The notes under the pieces: model-generated
The model's database searches: none
Told to the model about the DNA's origin: nothing
Seen by the model: only the letters and a program-made list of their open reading frames with translations
Position numbers and translations under genes: made by a program
Origin: JBARDN01 sp050736695
GTDB lineage: Bacteria; Desulfobacterota; Binatia; Binatales; Binataceae
Reading direction: 5' to 3'
Assembly (NCBI GenBank): GCA_050736695.1
Contig: JBOHWH010000030.1
Location: 1-64,000, forward strand
Length of the DNA: 64,000 nucleotides
Shown: piece by piece, positions 52,299-60,735 of the stretch
Position numbering within the stretch: the stretch's first letter is position 1
Layout: each line of letters begins with the position of its first letter

Positions 52299-52834
52299 GC
52301 ATCCGATCGGCGGTCGTTTTAACTGTCGTCTTCATCATCCTGCTGCCGATCTATCTGTGGGGGCGGCCCGAGATAAAGGAGAGCAAGCTTCAGGAAAGAC
52401 AAGAGAGTCTTTTGAAGCTCGATGGAATCGACGCGCTTACGCTGGAGCGGGGAACTGAAACCGTTCGCTTCCAAAGAACTGCCGACGGAAAGCGCTATAC
52501 GATCACGCAGCCGCCCAATGCATTCATTCCGCAGGATCTGATGGACGCGATGACGACGCTGCTGGTCAATGCCAAGAAGGTCGAGGTCGTGTCCGACAAT
52601 CTAAACGATCTCAGTCAGTTCGAGCTGGACCATCCCAAGTCCAGCTTGACGATCGAAGCCAAGGACAAGCCGCAGCCAATCAAAATTCTGTTCGGTGGCG
52701 AGAATCCGACTCACACCGCGATCTATGCCGAAATTGTCGGAGTGCCCAAGGTGTTTCTGCTCGGCCGGAACCTCGAGTACTACCAAACCCTGATGTTCCA
52801 GTGGGTCGAAGGCAAGCAGGGCAAGAACGCCTGA
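52295..52834 (+). CDS. DUF4340 domain protein
   Basis: A 179-residue protein with an N-terminal signal-anchor (SAVVLTVVFIILLPIYLWG) and a beta-rich periplasmic domain (DALTLERGTETVRFQRTADGKRYTI, then IKILFGGENPTHTAIYAEIVG). DUF4340 proteins accompany GldG-like ABC systems in many lineages with no reaction assigned. This copy is short; full-length family members are often 300 residues or more. The GTG start overlaps the end of the GldG-like gene by 4 bases. Confidence 0.82.
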   Translation: MSIRSAVVLTVVFIILLPIYLWGRPEIKESKLQERQESLLKLDGIDALTLERGTETVRFQRTADGKRYTITQPPNAFIPQDLMDAMTTLLVNAKKVEVVSDNLNDLSQFELDHPKSSLTIEAKDKPQPIKILFGGENPTHTAIYAEIVGVPKVFLLGRNLEYYQTLMFQWVEGKQGKNA

Positions 52835-52863
52835 GCCTGCCAGGGCCGCGCGAGCGGTCCCGA

Positions 52864-53187
52864 TCATCCTGCGCTTTCGAGCTCGCGCAGCTTGGCTGTT
52901 ATCTCGGTAGCGCTCGCGATTCCCTTGTCAGCCACGGTTATTTCGAGTGCGCGCAGAAAATGTTGGTAGTATTCGCCGTGATTCGAGGTGCCGTCACGTT
53001 CGCGCACTCGATCCGAATCGCCGACCTGCTCGATCAGCCGCGTGCGAAACTCGTCCCAGGAAAACAGGCCCGCCTCGCTTAGCCCCAGCGCGAGCGCGAA
53101 CGCGCGCGCTTCCCACGGTGCGCTAAAAATCTCGGCACTCTCGAGCCTGACGCCGGCGAGCAGACTCTCGATTCGTTGATCGTTCAT
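52864..53187 (-). CDS. Nitrile hydratase accessory protein
   Basis: A 107-residue protein similar to the N-terminal half of nitrile hydratase beta subunits: PWEARAFALALGLSEAGLFSWDEFRTRLI and YYQHFLRALEITVADKG. Small proteins of this type act as self-subunit-swapping cobalt chaperones for the alpha subunit in Co-type nitrile hydratases. It is the last gene of the operon and overlaps the alpha subunit by 4 bases, as is usual for accessory genes. Confidence 0.85.
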   Translation of the reverse strand: MNDQRIESLLAGVRLESAEIFSAPWEARAFALALGLSEAGLFSWDEFRTRLIEQVGDSDRVRERDGTSNHGEYYQHFLRALEITVADKGIASATEITAKLRELESAG

Positions 53188-53816
53188 CGCGAGGTCCGCC
53201 GCGTATCCGCCCGCGCGGGCGCCACTACTTTGGCGACGCCGATCATCGAGTCGCGCGTGACGATTGCCGCAAGCTGTTCTTCACTCATCGATTCGGTTCC
53301 CGCCGGCCGCTGGGGGATTACGATATAGCGCTGTTCGGCACTCGAATCCCACACCCGAACCTCGACGTCGTTGGGAACGACAAGTCCGAACTCGCGCATC
53401 ACGCCGCGCGGATCGCTGACCGCGCGCGAGCGGTAGGCAAAGCTCTTGTACCAGGCGGGCGGCAGTCCGAGCACGGGCCATGGATAACAGGAGCACAACG
53501 TGCAAACGACCAGGTTGTGCACGCGCGGCGTATTTTCAACCGCGACCAGATGGCCGCCCTCGGGCCCGGCGATTCCAAGCTCGGCGCATGCGCTGACCGC
53601 GTCGGTCAGCAGGCGGCCGTGAAACCCGGCGTCGCACCATGCCTTGGCGACCACGCGTGCGCCGGCCCGCGGACCTACGGCATGCTGATAGGTCTCGATG
53701 ATCTGATCGAGCCGCGCCGCATCGATAAGGCCCTTTTCAGATAGCAGCTCCTCGAGCGCTTTGACGCGCGCGGCGGGGCCGGAGACGGAAGTGTCATGTT
53801 GATGATCGTCGGACAT
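53184..53816 (-). CDS. Nitrile hydratase alpha subunit, cobalt type
   Basis: A 210-residue catalytic subunit that hydrates nitriles to amides. The metal-binding motif is C105-T-L-C108-S-C110 in VVCTLCSCYPWP. Threonine after the first cysteine is the established mark of cobalt enzymes, while iron enzymes have serine. The next residues GLPPAWYKS and RDPRGVM-like SDPRGVMREFG match the family. The cysteines would be oxidised to sulfinic and sulfenic acids in the active enzyme. It lies between the beta subunit gene (22-base gap) and the accessory gene. Confidence 0.95.
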   Translation of the reverse strand: MSDDHQHDTSVSGPAARVKALEELLSEKGLIDAARLDQIIETYQHAVGPRAGARVVAKAWCDAGFHGRLLTDAVSACAELGIAGPEGGHLVAVENTPRVHNLVVCTLCSCYPWPVLGLPPAWYKSFAYRSRAVSDPRGVMREFGLVVPNDVEVRVWDSSAEQRYIVIPQRPAGTESMSEEQLAAIVTRDSMIGVAKVVAPARADTRRTSR

Positions 53817-53838
53817 TGCTGTTTACCTGTTGGGGGAT

Positions 53839-54543
53839 TTACCTAGCGGTTTTTTTGACTCGCGATTTTTTCGCAGCTTTCTTTGCGGTGGCGCGCGGCA
53901 CGGGATTGGTCCCGCCGCGCTCGAGATAATCTTCCCACAGATCGATCACTATCCGATCGCGCGCGTGTGCCGACGATCCGAACAGGTGGTTCGCGATGAA
54001 TGCGACGCAATATACATGCTGGCGCGCCTCGCCCGCGTGATGCGCATTCGTGTCGGGAAAGATATAAACGCCGCGATCGCTTTTAACCACACCGATTTTG
54101 CCGCGCACGTAGCGCGGCAGCCGGGTGTGGCCGGCGGGATTTATTTCGCGCGCGCGGACGCGCTCGCCGGTGTGGAATTTCGCGCGTGGGCTTTTGGCGC
54201 GCGGCTTTGCCGCTGCGACCGGCGCCGCGGGTATCGCCGCGGCGCCTTTGCCGCCAGCGCGCGCGTCAATCTCGGAGCGCGTGAGGATTCCTTTCTCGAC
54301 CAGCAGCGTCTCCGCCGCGAGTATCCATCGTTCGTAGTAGGCCGAGGCGAGATAGCGCGCCGGCGGAATTCGCTCGATCGCGTGGCGGAACTCGTCCGCG
54401 TTGGCTCCCGTGCGCCCAAGCACAAGGTTCGTGAGCGCGAACGCACGCGCCTCCCAATCCGAATGAAACTGCGCGCCCTCCGGCTCGCCGGTCTCGATAG
54501 GCCCAAAACCGTCCATCCCGCCCATGTCGTGGATTCCGTTCAC
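53839..54543 (-). CDS. Nitrile hydratase beta subunit
   Basis: A 234-residue subunit. The N-terminus MNGIHDMGGMDGFGPI is diagnostic. The helical part ends with YYERWILAAETLLVEKG. The SH3-like C-terminal domain has FHTGERVRAREINPAGHTRLPRYVRGKIGVV and ends with DLWEDYLE. A Lys/Ala-rich tail of about 17 residues (ATAKKAAKKSRVKKTAR) is unusual and may be intrinsically disordered. It is first in the beta-alpha-accessory operon. A 153-bp MITE lies 48 bases upstream. Confidence 0.94.
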   Translation of the reverse strand: MNGIHDMGGMDGFGPIETGEPEGAQFHSDWEARAFALTNLVLGRTGANADEFRHAIERIPPARYLASAYYERWILAAETLLVEKGILTRSEIDARAGGKGAAAIPAAPVAAAKPRAKSPRAKFHTGERVRAREINPAGHTRLPRYVRGKIGVVKSDRGVYIFPDTNAHHAGEARQHVYCVAFIANHLFGSSAHARDRIVIDLWEDYLERGGTNPVPRATAKKAAKKSRVKKTAR

Positions 54544-54591
54544 GATGCCGATTATCGGCGAGCATATGTGCGGCTGGCAAGCGCGTGGCTT

Positions 54592-54744
54592 CGCTCAGAG
54601 TCTGTGAATTTATTCGGGCAGCCGGCAAAGGAGAACGCCCCTTCAGTCGAATTCCTCAAGGCACATCAACAACGATTGTCATTCCCGCGCGCCGCTGTCG
54701 CGCCAGGAATCCCGGATTCCGAATAAATTGACAAATTCTGAGCG
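54592..54744. mobile_element. 153-bp MITE with 26-bp terminal inverted repeats
   Basis: The left end (54592-54617, starting CGCTCAGAGTCTGTG) and right end (54719-54744) are inverted repeats matching at 23 of 26 positions. The interior carries the same palindromic unit as 37398-37447 (here 54670-54718). No transposase is encoded, so it is a non-autonomous element. Flanking target duplications are not obvious. It sits in the promoter region of the nitrile hydratase operon. Confidence 0.8.
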
Positions 54745-54809
54745 AAGGCCGCGGCCGCCGCTCCGGATGACGGAAGGGACAGCCGAATTAAAAAAAATTC
54801 ACAAACACT

Positions 54810-55922
54810 CTAAAGCTCGAAGTGCTTTGCGGCGCGCGCATAGCGCGGATCGTCGAGACGGTTGCGGTCGGGGTTGAATCCGCGCGCGAGCGCCGAGAAA
54901 TAGGTGAACAACTGAAGCGACAGGATGATCGCGAAAGGGCTGGTGGCTTCGTTGCGTCCTTCGACGCGTATCGTCTCGTCGACGAAATCCGCCAATTCAT
55001 CGCCGGGCCCAGTCACGAACGCAAGGCGAGCCGCGCCGATCTCTCCCGCCGCCCGCGCCACTTCGGCCAGTCGCGGCGATGGGCCGGTAGAGATCAAGAT
55101 CAGCAGTGTTTCGGCGTCGAGCGACGCGATCGGCCCATGCAGGAACGCCTCGGTCTCGAGCGCCTCCGCGTATGTAAACGTCGCCTCTTTGAGTTTGAGC
55201 GCGCCCTCGCGCGCGCATGGGTACGCGGGCCCCGCGCCCAGCAGCACGATTCTGCGGTAGTTGCGGAATCTTCCAGCGGCGGCGCGCTCAGCCGAGGGGT
55301 AAGAGAGCCGGCGCTCGAGCATTGCCGGAACTTCCGCAAATTCACGGCGAATCGAAAGAGGGCGACTCTGCTCACCGCGTGCGATCGCGGTTTCGATTGC
55401 GATCTCCAAAAGAATCGCGAGCGCGCCGGTCAAGCTCTTGGTGTGCGCGCCCGATTTTTCCTGCGCGGTCGTGATGAAAACAAAATCAGCCGCGAGCGCG
55501 CCCCGATGCGGATCCTCGCCGCAGATTGCCGCCTTCACGATCCGATCGAGATTCCCGCCCGCGGCGAGACGCGCGGGAAATTCCCGCCATCCGCGATGCG
55601 AGATCGCGATAATCGCCGCGCCCGGCGCGGCGGCTGCTCCATAGTGCAGATGCTCGAACGAGTTGCGCGCGCGGGCCGCGCCGAGTCCTCCGACCGCATG
55701 CAGCCAATACTCGCCGAGCATCGCGGCGTGCAGCGAACTGCCGATTCCCGAGAGCACGATCGACGGCGCATCGACGATCCGCCGTGCGAATTCGAGAGCC
55801 TCCGAACGACTTCGCGCGCGCGCAGAAAGAAGCGCGGCAGGCTGCTCGTGCATATGCTCCCACATGAAGTAGGGATGCGCGTTTCGCGTTTCATCCGCCG
55901 CATTATTTCGATTTGGTCTCAC
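54810..55922 (-). CDS. Double-SIS-domain sugar isomerase/deaminase-like protein
   Basis: A 370-residue protein with two SIS domains like the isomerase half of glucosamine-6-phosphate synthase: SIVLSGIGSSLHAAMLGEYWLH and ISHRGW in the first, IVLLGAGPAYPCAREGALKLKEAT and AEALETEAFLHGPIASL in the second. There is no glutamine amidotransferase domain, so it is not GlmS. It may be a sugar-phosphate isomerase, deaminase or fructoselysine/aminosugar-type enzyme. The start region begins with a polar stretch (NAADETRNAHPYFMWEHMHEQP), a common substrate-loop motif in this group. Confidence 0.88.
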   Translation of the reverse strand: MRPNRNNAADETRNAHPYFMWEHMHEQPAALLSARARSRSEALEFARRIVDAPSIVLSGIGSSLHAAMLGEYWLHAVGGLGAARARNSFEHLHYGAAAAPGAAIIAISHRGWREFPARLAAGGNLDRIVKAAICGEDPHRGALAADFVFITTAQEKSGAHTKSLTGALAILLEIAIETAIARGEQSRPLSIRREFAEVPAMLERRLSYPSAERAAAGRFRNYRRIVLLGAGPAYPCAREGALKLKEATFTYAEALETEAFLHGPIASLDAETLLILISTGPSPRLAEVARAAGEIGAARLAFVTGPGDELADFVDETIRVEGRNEATSPFAIILSLQLFTYFSALARGFNPDRNRLDDPRYARAAKHFEL

Positions 55923-55972
55923 GCGATTGTCGTTCTGTATAGCGTCTTTCTAACGCGCTCAGACGTGCTCTG

Positions 55973-56482
55973 GTGAGCGGAATCAGACGCGACCTTGAAG
56001 CTCGGTGGCGGCGATTGGTAGCTTCGAAGCTTATCGTCGTGGCGGAAAAGCAAAAGAGTCAGTGGCCGATCGATTTGCGCGTGTGCGGATTCCTTGCAGC
56101 TTGCTGGGCAATCCATCTGGTGCGAGTTATTTTCCTCGGCGACGCGATGATCGAGAATGCCGAGCCGATTCATGCGCTCGTCGGCGGCCTTTTGTTCTAT
56201 GGCGAAGCAGCGCGAATCGTGATGCTGGTCGAAGTGGGCATGTTCTGGGCGATCGCGGTCGGACTGATCGCGGGCCGGCGATGGGGTCTCGTGCTCGCGC
56301 TGATTTACATGGTCTGGACCGTGATGAGCCATCTGGTTTTTATCGTCGCATACCTGGACGTGCGGCCCGAGTGGTATCACGTACATCTTGCGGCCAATGA
56401 GGGTCCATTCTTCGTGTTGCTGGCGCTATATCTGTGGATTCGCACCTGCGATTTGATTTTCGCCCCGGTGCCGCGGAGCTGA
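55973..56482 (+). CDS. Small integral membrane protein of unknown function
   Basis: A 169-residue protein with about four hydrophobic segments (VCGFLAACWAIHLVRVIFLG, IVMLVEVGMFWAIAVGLIAG, WGLVLALIYMVWTVMSHLVFIVAYL, EGPFFVLLALYLWIRT). No family is recognised. It is divergent from the SIS gene and convergent with the SDR gene, 5 bases before the latter's end. Confidence 0.7.
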   Translation: MSGIRRDLEARWRRLVASKLIVVAEKQKSQWPIDLRVCGFLAACWAIHLVRVIFLGDAMIENAEPIHALVGGLLFYGEAARIVMLVEVGMFWAIAVGLIAGRRWGLVLALIYMVWTVMSHLVFIVAYLDVRPEWYHVHLAANEGPFFVLLALYLWIRTCDLIFAPVPRS

Positions 56483-56487
56483 GCGCG

Positions 56488-57246
56488 CTAGCCGCGCAGC
56501 ATCAGGCCGCCATCGGCGCGAATTCCCGCGCCGGTCACATAACCAGCGTCGTCAGAGGCGAGAAACAAGATCACTCGGGCCATATCCTCGGGCTGGCCCA
56601 GCCGGCGCAGCGCGGTTTTCTTTTCCCACACCCGGCGAATTTCCTCGCGATCGAAGTTCGCGCGCGTCATCCCGGTGTAGATCGGCCCGGGCATGATGTA
56701 GTTGCAGCGGATGCCGTGTTTGCCGTACTCGAGCGCGACCGTGCGCGTGAGCCCCGCCACCCCGGCCTTCGACGAGCAATACGCCGCAAGGCCGTAGTCG
56801 GTAACTTCCGCCATCACCGAGGCGACGTTGACGATCGAGCCGCCGCCGGCCTTGATGAGCTCGGGAATCGCGCGCTTGATCAGCATGAACTGGCCGCGCA
56901 CGTTCACGTTATGCACGCGGTCCCATTCCGCGAGCGGCAATTCACTGACGATCGCGTTGGTGCCGGTGCCCGCGTTGTTGACGACGGTGGTAAGCTTGCC
57001 GAATCGCTCGAGCGCGAGGCTGACCAATTGCGCCGCGGTGTCCTCGTGGCTCACGTCGGCGGCCAGTGCGGCGCTCTTTGCGCCGGCCGCTTGGAGCATC
57101 CGCTGAGTTTCGGCGGTCGCGTCGGCCGAGAGGTCGCTGTGAATCACGCGCGCACCCTCGCTCGCCAGGAGCATCGCGGTGGCGCGCCCGATTCCCGAGC
57201 CCGCGCCGGTTACGATTGCAACTTTGCCCGCCATTCTGTCAGCCAT
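56488..57246 (-). CDS. SDR family oxidoreductase (FabG-like)
   Basis: A 252-residue SDR from ATG 57246 (MADRMAGKVAIVTGAGSGIG). The longer frame to 57378 crosses the tRNA-Met gene and is not coding. Motifs: GAGSGIG cofactor loop, DVSHEDTA, NNAGTG, catalytic serine in VNVASVMAE, and YCSSKAGVAG with Tyr and Lys. The ending DGGLMLRG matches the classical family end. Substrate is unknown. It is located just downstream of tRNA-Met, on the same strand. Confidence 0.93.
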   Translation of the reverse strand: MADRMAGKVAIVTGAGSGIGRATAMLLASEGARVIHSDLSADATAETQRMLQAAGAKSAALAADVSHEDTAAQLVSLALERFGKLTTVVNNAGTGTNAIVSELPLAEWDRVHNVNVRGQFMLIKRAIPELIKAGGGSIVNVASVMAEVTDYGLAAYCSSKAGVAGLTRTVALEYGKHGIRCNYIMPGPIYTGMTRANFDREEIRRVWEKKTALRRLGQPEDMARVILFLASDDAGYVTGAGIRADGGLMLRG

Positions 57247-57327
57247 GAGGTTTCTCCAATAAAAATAATCGTTCGATGGTTTGCGCTCAGCTCGACACCT
57301 CGACGCGGCGCTTCTGATCGAATGGGT

Positions 57328-57404
57328 TGGTGGCGGCGGCAGGAGTCGAACCTGCGACACTGCGGATATGAGCCGCATGCTCTAACCAACTGAGCTACGC
57401 CGCC
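57328..57404 (-). tRNA. tRNA-Met (CAT)
   Basis: On the minus strand a 77-base cloverleaf: acceptor GGCGGCG/CGCCGCC, D-arm GCTCAGTTGGTTAGAGC, anticodon stem TGCGG/CCGCA with loop CTCATAT (CAT), T-arm GCAGGTTCGACTCCTGC, discriminator A and encoded CCA. It looks like elongator Met. A lysidine-modified Ile2 tRNA is the alternative. Confidence 0.94.
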
Positions 57405-57452
57405 ACCGTGAATTGCCCACAATAGCGGTCCTCGAAATTTCGCGAAAGACTC

Positions 57453-58169
57453 TCAGCGGAGCTGAATCGACCGCGATTTGACCGACTTGCTCCCGCGCGA
57501 AACCTGGTAGAGCACGCCCTCGTTGAATTCGACGCAGGTCAGCTTTCCTCCGTAGACCAGCCCGGTATCGATACCGAGCTTGTACGGCAGATCGATCATC
57601 ACACCGCGCATGGGAGTATGCCCGAACACCACGGTCGCATCGATCTTGTGCGGATTAAAAATAAATTCCTGGCGGATCCAGAGCATGTCCTCGGTCTGCT
57701 GCTCTTCGAGCTGGCGCGTGGGCATGATGCCGGCATGGACGAACAGATATGGCGGACGCAGGTAACTCACCGACAGATGATTATAGAATTCGAGATGCGC
57801 GAGCGGAATGTGATGCACCGCTTCGGCGAGATCGTCTTCACGCACGCCATAGCTCTCGAGAGTCGCGACGCCGCCGTTGAACAAAAACGACTCGCCGTAA
57901 TTCCCGGGCATCCCGAGGTACGAGAGCATCATGTCCTCATGATTGCCCTTCAGGAAGACGCCCTCGGCGCCGGTCTTTTCCACCCGCATCGCGAGCTCTA
58001 TAACGTCGCGTGCCGAAGGACCGCGATCGACGTAATCGCCGACGAACACCACCGTGTCGCCGGCCACCGGCGCAATCGCTTTCAGAATCGCGCTGAGCTC
58101 ATCGGGGCATCCGTGGATATCGCCGATCGCGAACAGGCGGCCCTCGAGTTTTTGCTTGCGACCTGACAT
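57453..58169 (-). CDS. PP2A-like serine/threonine protein phosphatase
   Basis: A 238-residue metallophosphoesterase from ATG 58169 (MSGRKQKLEGRLFAIGDIHG). The metal-site motifs GDIHGCPDEL, GDYVDRGPSARDV, GNHEDMML and FGHTPMRGV are all present, as in lambda-type and PP2A-like bacterial phosphatases. Substrates could be phosphoproteins or diadenosine tetraphosphate (ApaH-like), and the sequence does not decide. The gene is 10 bases downstream of meaB and could be co-transcribed with it. Confidence 0.92.
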   Translation of the reverse strand: MSGRKQKLEGRLFAIGDIHGCPDELSAILKAIAPVAGDTVVFVGDYVDRGPSARDVIELAMRVEKTGAEGVFLKGNHEDMMLSYLGMPGNYGESFLFNGGVATLESYGVREDDLAEAVHHIPLAHLEFYNHLSVSYLRPPYLFVHAGIMPTRQLEEQQTEDMLWIRQEFIFNPHKIDATVVFGHTPMRGVMIDLPYKLGIDTGLVYGGKLTCVEFNEGVLYQVSRGSKSVKSRSIQLR

Positions 58170-58179
58170 CGGCGATTGC

Positions 58180-59229
58180 CTAGCGCTTTTCCTGGGCCTT
58201 TTCCTGACCGCCGGGGGAGAGCAGCCGAGCGATCGCGTTGCGATCTTCAATCATGCGCCGCGCCGCGCTGTAGGGATTCACGCGTCCGGATTCGACCTCT
58301 TCCACGACCTCGGATGCGTGCCCGGTTTGCACCGAATGGATCGCGCGATCTTCCAGTTCCGTCGCGAGGATCTCCATGAACTCGCGGCGGCGCCGCTCGG
58401 CAAGCTGTGCTTCATCGCGATGCGCCAGCACATACTCGCGATGCTTCCCAAGCGCGCCCACGAGCGCATCGACGCCCTGATCGGCCGCGGCCTGTGTCAT
58501 GATCACGGGGGGACGCCATCCCTCGTTCGGCGGCCGCAGATGCACGTTCAGCTCCAGCTCCGCCTTGATTCGGTCGGCGCCCTCGCGGTCGGATTTATTT
58601 ACCACGAACACGTCGGCGATTTCGTTCAGTCCCGCCTTCATCACCTGCACCGAATCGCCGCCTTCGGGCACGGTGACCACCACGGTGGTGTCGGCCAGAT
58701 CCATGATTCCAAGTTCGGTCTGACCGACGCCGACCGTTTCGATAATGATCACGTCGTGTCCGAACGCGTCGAGCAGCTTTACGATTTCGCGCGCCGCGCG
58801 TGAGAGCCCGCCGTGACTTCCGCGCGAAGAGAGGCTGCGAATGTGCACACCCGGATCTTTGTAGTGATCGGTCATGCGCACGCGATCGCCCAGCACCGCG
58901 CCGCCCGAAAACGGGCTCGAGGGATCGATCGCGAGCACGGCGACTTCCTTGCCGAGCGCGCGATACTTCGTAATCAGGCGGTTGACCAGCGTCGATTTTC
59001 CTGCGCCCGGCGGTCCGGTTATTCCGATTACGTGCGCGCGCCCGACTTGAGCATAGATGCGCTCGATAATCGCGCTCGCCTCGGGCATCCTATTCTCCAC
59101 CCGCGTCATCAGGCGATACAGCGCGAGTTCGTCGTGAGCGGCGAAGCGGCGCAGATATTCTTCGAGGTCGAATTTTCCGCCAGTGGCTGCGCCATTAGCG
59201 CGGGACTGATCATGAGGTTCAGCAGGCAT
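58180..59229 (-). CDS. meaB: Methylmalonyl-CoA mutase-associated GTPase MeaB
   Basis: A 349-residue G3E-type GTPase that guards and assists adenosylcobalamin-dependent acyl-CoA mutases. The start is ATG 59229 (MPAEPHDQS). Motifs: RLMTRVENRMPEASAI in the N-terminal arm, G1 GPPGAGKSTLVNRLI, EVAVLAIDPSSPFSGGAVLGDRVRM, D-x-x-G region ETVGVGQTELGIMDLAD and NKSDREGAD. The mutase itself is not in the window. Propionyl/methylmalonyl metabolism or a related mutase is implied elsewhere in the genome. Confidence 0.94.
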   Translation of the reverse strand: MPAEPHDQSRANGAATGGKFDLEEYLRRFAAHDELALYRLMTRVENRMPEASAIIERIYAQVGRAHVIGITGPPGAGKSTLVNRLITKYRALGKEVAVLAIDPSSPFSGGAVLGDRVRMTDHYKDPGVHIRSLSSRGSHGGLSRAAREIVKLLDAFGHDVIIIETVGVGQTELGIMDLADTTVVVTVPEGGDSVQVMKAGLNEIADVFVVNKSDREGADRIKAELELNVHLRPPNEGWRPPVIMTQAAADQGVDALVGALGKHREYVLAHRDEAQLAERRRREFMEILATELEDRAIHSVQTGHASEVVEEVESGRVNPYSAARRMIEDRNAIARLLSPGGQEKAQEKR

Positions 59230-59406
59230 GGTGGTCCGTCCAAGGATCATAGCTGCACGCGTCGAATCCACGCAACTTACCGTTCTGCGCGTGCACTCGC
59301 GCTGCCTCTGTGAGACCCGCGTTGTTTTCCCTGCGGCCCAGACCTATTGTGGTCGTTGTATGCTTGGTTCAGATGACGATGACGCGCCGGCCGGAATAAA
59401 GCCGCG

Positions 59407-59817
59407 ATGAAGCTGCACGATCTCTATAGCGACTGGCGCGTGGTGACCGGAATCGCGCTGGCGTGCCTAGGCGCCGGCAACTGGATTATCGGGCTCAACC
59501 GCACGCAGCAATACAGCCAGATCATCGCGCGCGCCCCCAACGCGGCCGCGGGCTCCGATTATCGCAGCTTCGACGAGCTCGACGCCTCGGCCGGCGTCGC
59601 CGTCCTTGAGCCGCTGACCGCCCGCGAGCGCGCGGTCTCCTACGCCACGGCGAGGATGGATTTCTATCACGTGACGTTCCTGACCGGTCAGATGCTGGTG
59701 CTGGTGGCGCTGCTGGTGGCGTTTTGGGGCGTGATCGCCGTGATCCAGAACGACGCGCGCAGCGCGATGGGCAGCGCGGGTCCTCCCACTCCGGGCACGA
59801 TGCGCTCGCTGCGTTGA
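59407..59817 (+). CDS. Small membrane protein of unknown function
   Basis: A 136-residue protein with a hydrophobic segment near the N-terminus (VVTGIALACLGAGNWIIG) and another near the C-terminus (TFLTGQMLVLVALLVAFWGVIAVI), enclosing a polar loop of about 60 residues. No family is recognised. It is followed by ispE after 42 bases on the same strand. Confidence 0.65.
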   Translation: MKLHDLYSDWRVVTGIALACLGAGNWIIGLNRTQQYSQIIARAPNAAAGSDYRSFDELDASAGVAVLEPLTARERAVSYATARMDFYHVTFLTGQMLVLVALLVAFWGVIAVIQNDARSAMGSAGPPTPGTMRSLR

Positions 59818-59859
59818 GCGCGTGCCATTGCCCAAGAATCGCTGAGGGTTGAAGCGCCG

Positions 59860-60732
59860 ATGGTGAAAATGCTCGCCGAGTGCGCGCCCGCGAAAATCAA
59901 CCTGTGTCTTCGCGTGACTGGGCGCCGAGCCGATGGCTATCACGAGCTTGATTCAATCTTCCTTCCGATCGATTGGTGCGATTTGGTTCGGATCGAAATT
60001 CGCTCCGCCTCCGAGCCGCGCATCGATCTGCGCTGCAACCGTCCTGAACTGAGCGATCCGGCGACCAATCTAGCCGCGCGCGCAGCATCCGCCTTTGCGC
60101 GCGAGTACGGCCTCGTCGCGCACATCATGATCGACCTGGAAAAGAATCTGCCCGCCGGCGCGGGACTGGGCGGCGGTTCGAGCGACGCGGGCGCGGTGCT
60201 CCGGATGACGGCCGCGATGAGCGGAGTTGCAATTGACTCGCGCCTTGTGCGGGTCGCGGCGTCGCTCGGCGCCGACGTGCCGTTCTTTCTCGATCCTTGT
60301 CCGGCGCGTGTGCGCGGTGTCGGCGAGCTGATCGAACCGCTGCCGGCGATGCCAAAGCTCTTCCTGGTCCTGGCGGTTCCCGCAATCGAAGTGCCGACGG
60401 CGAAAATCTTTCGCGCGCTCGCGCGCGGCAATTGGAGTGGAGAAATTCCGGCTGCCGACCTAGCGGCGATTCTGAAGGGTCAAGTCGCGCGCGGCGCGAT
60501 GGTAAACGACCTCGCCGCACCGGCGATCGCGATGTATCCGGGAATCGCGGAGCTCAAAGCGCTCGTAGAAAAGCACGGAGCGATCGCCGCCGCGATGTCC
60601 GGCAGCGGCGGCTCAGTCTTCGGGATCTTTCCCGATCGTGCGGCGGCAGAGGATGCGGCGCGGGCGATCGCGATCGAGGCTCCCGACGCGCGTGTCGTCG
60701 CATGCGAGACGCTCGCCGCGATGGCGCGCTAA
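59860..60732 (+). CDS. ispE: 4-diphosphocytidyl-2-C-methyl-D-erythritol kinase
   Basis: A 290-residue GHMP kinase of the MEP isoprenoid pathway. The family start is CAPAKINLCLRVTGRRADGYHEL. The ATP loop is PAGAGLGGGSSDAGAVLR at about 95-112, then SLGADVPFFLDPCPARVRGVGE, and the C-terminal GHMP motif AAMSGSGGSVFGIF. Start ATG 59860; a second ATG lies three codons later. Convergent with the sensor kinase, only 3 bases apart. Confidence 0.95.
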   Translation: MVKMLAECAPAKINLCLRVTGRRADGYHELDSIFLPIDWCDLVRIEIRSASEPRIDLRCNRPELSDPATNLAARAASAFAREYGLVAHIMIDLEKNLPAGAGLGGGSSDAGAVLRMTAAMSGVAIDSRLVRVAASLGADVPFFLDPCPARVRGVGELIEPLPAMPKLFLVLAVPAIEVPTAKIFRALARGNWSGEIPAADLAAILKGQVARGAMVNDLAAPAIAMYPGIAELKALVEKHGAIAAAMSGSGGSVFGIFPDRAAAEDAARAIAIEAPDARVVACETLAAMAR

Positions 60733-60735
60733 TCG

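Noticed and set aside
57210..57422. Open frames running across tRNA-Met
   Set aside because: The tRNA cloverleaf is complete with encoded CCA; coding readings here have no family match.
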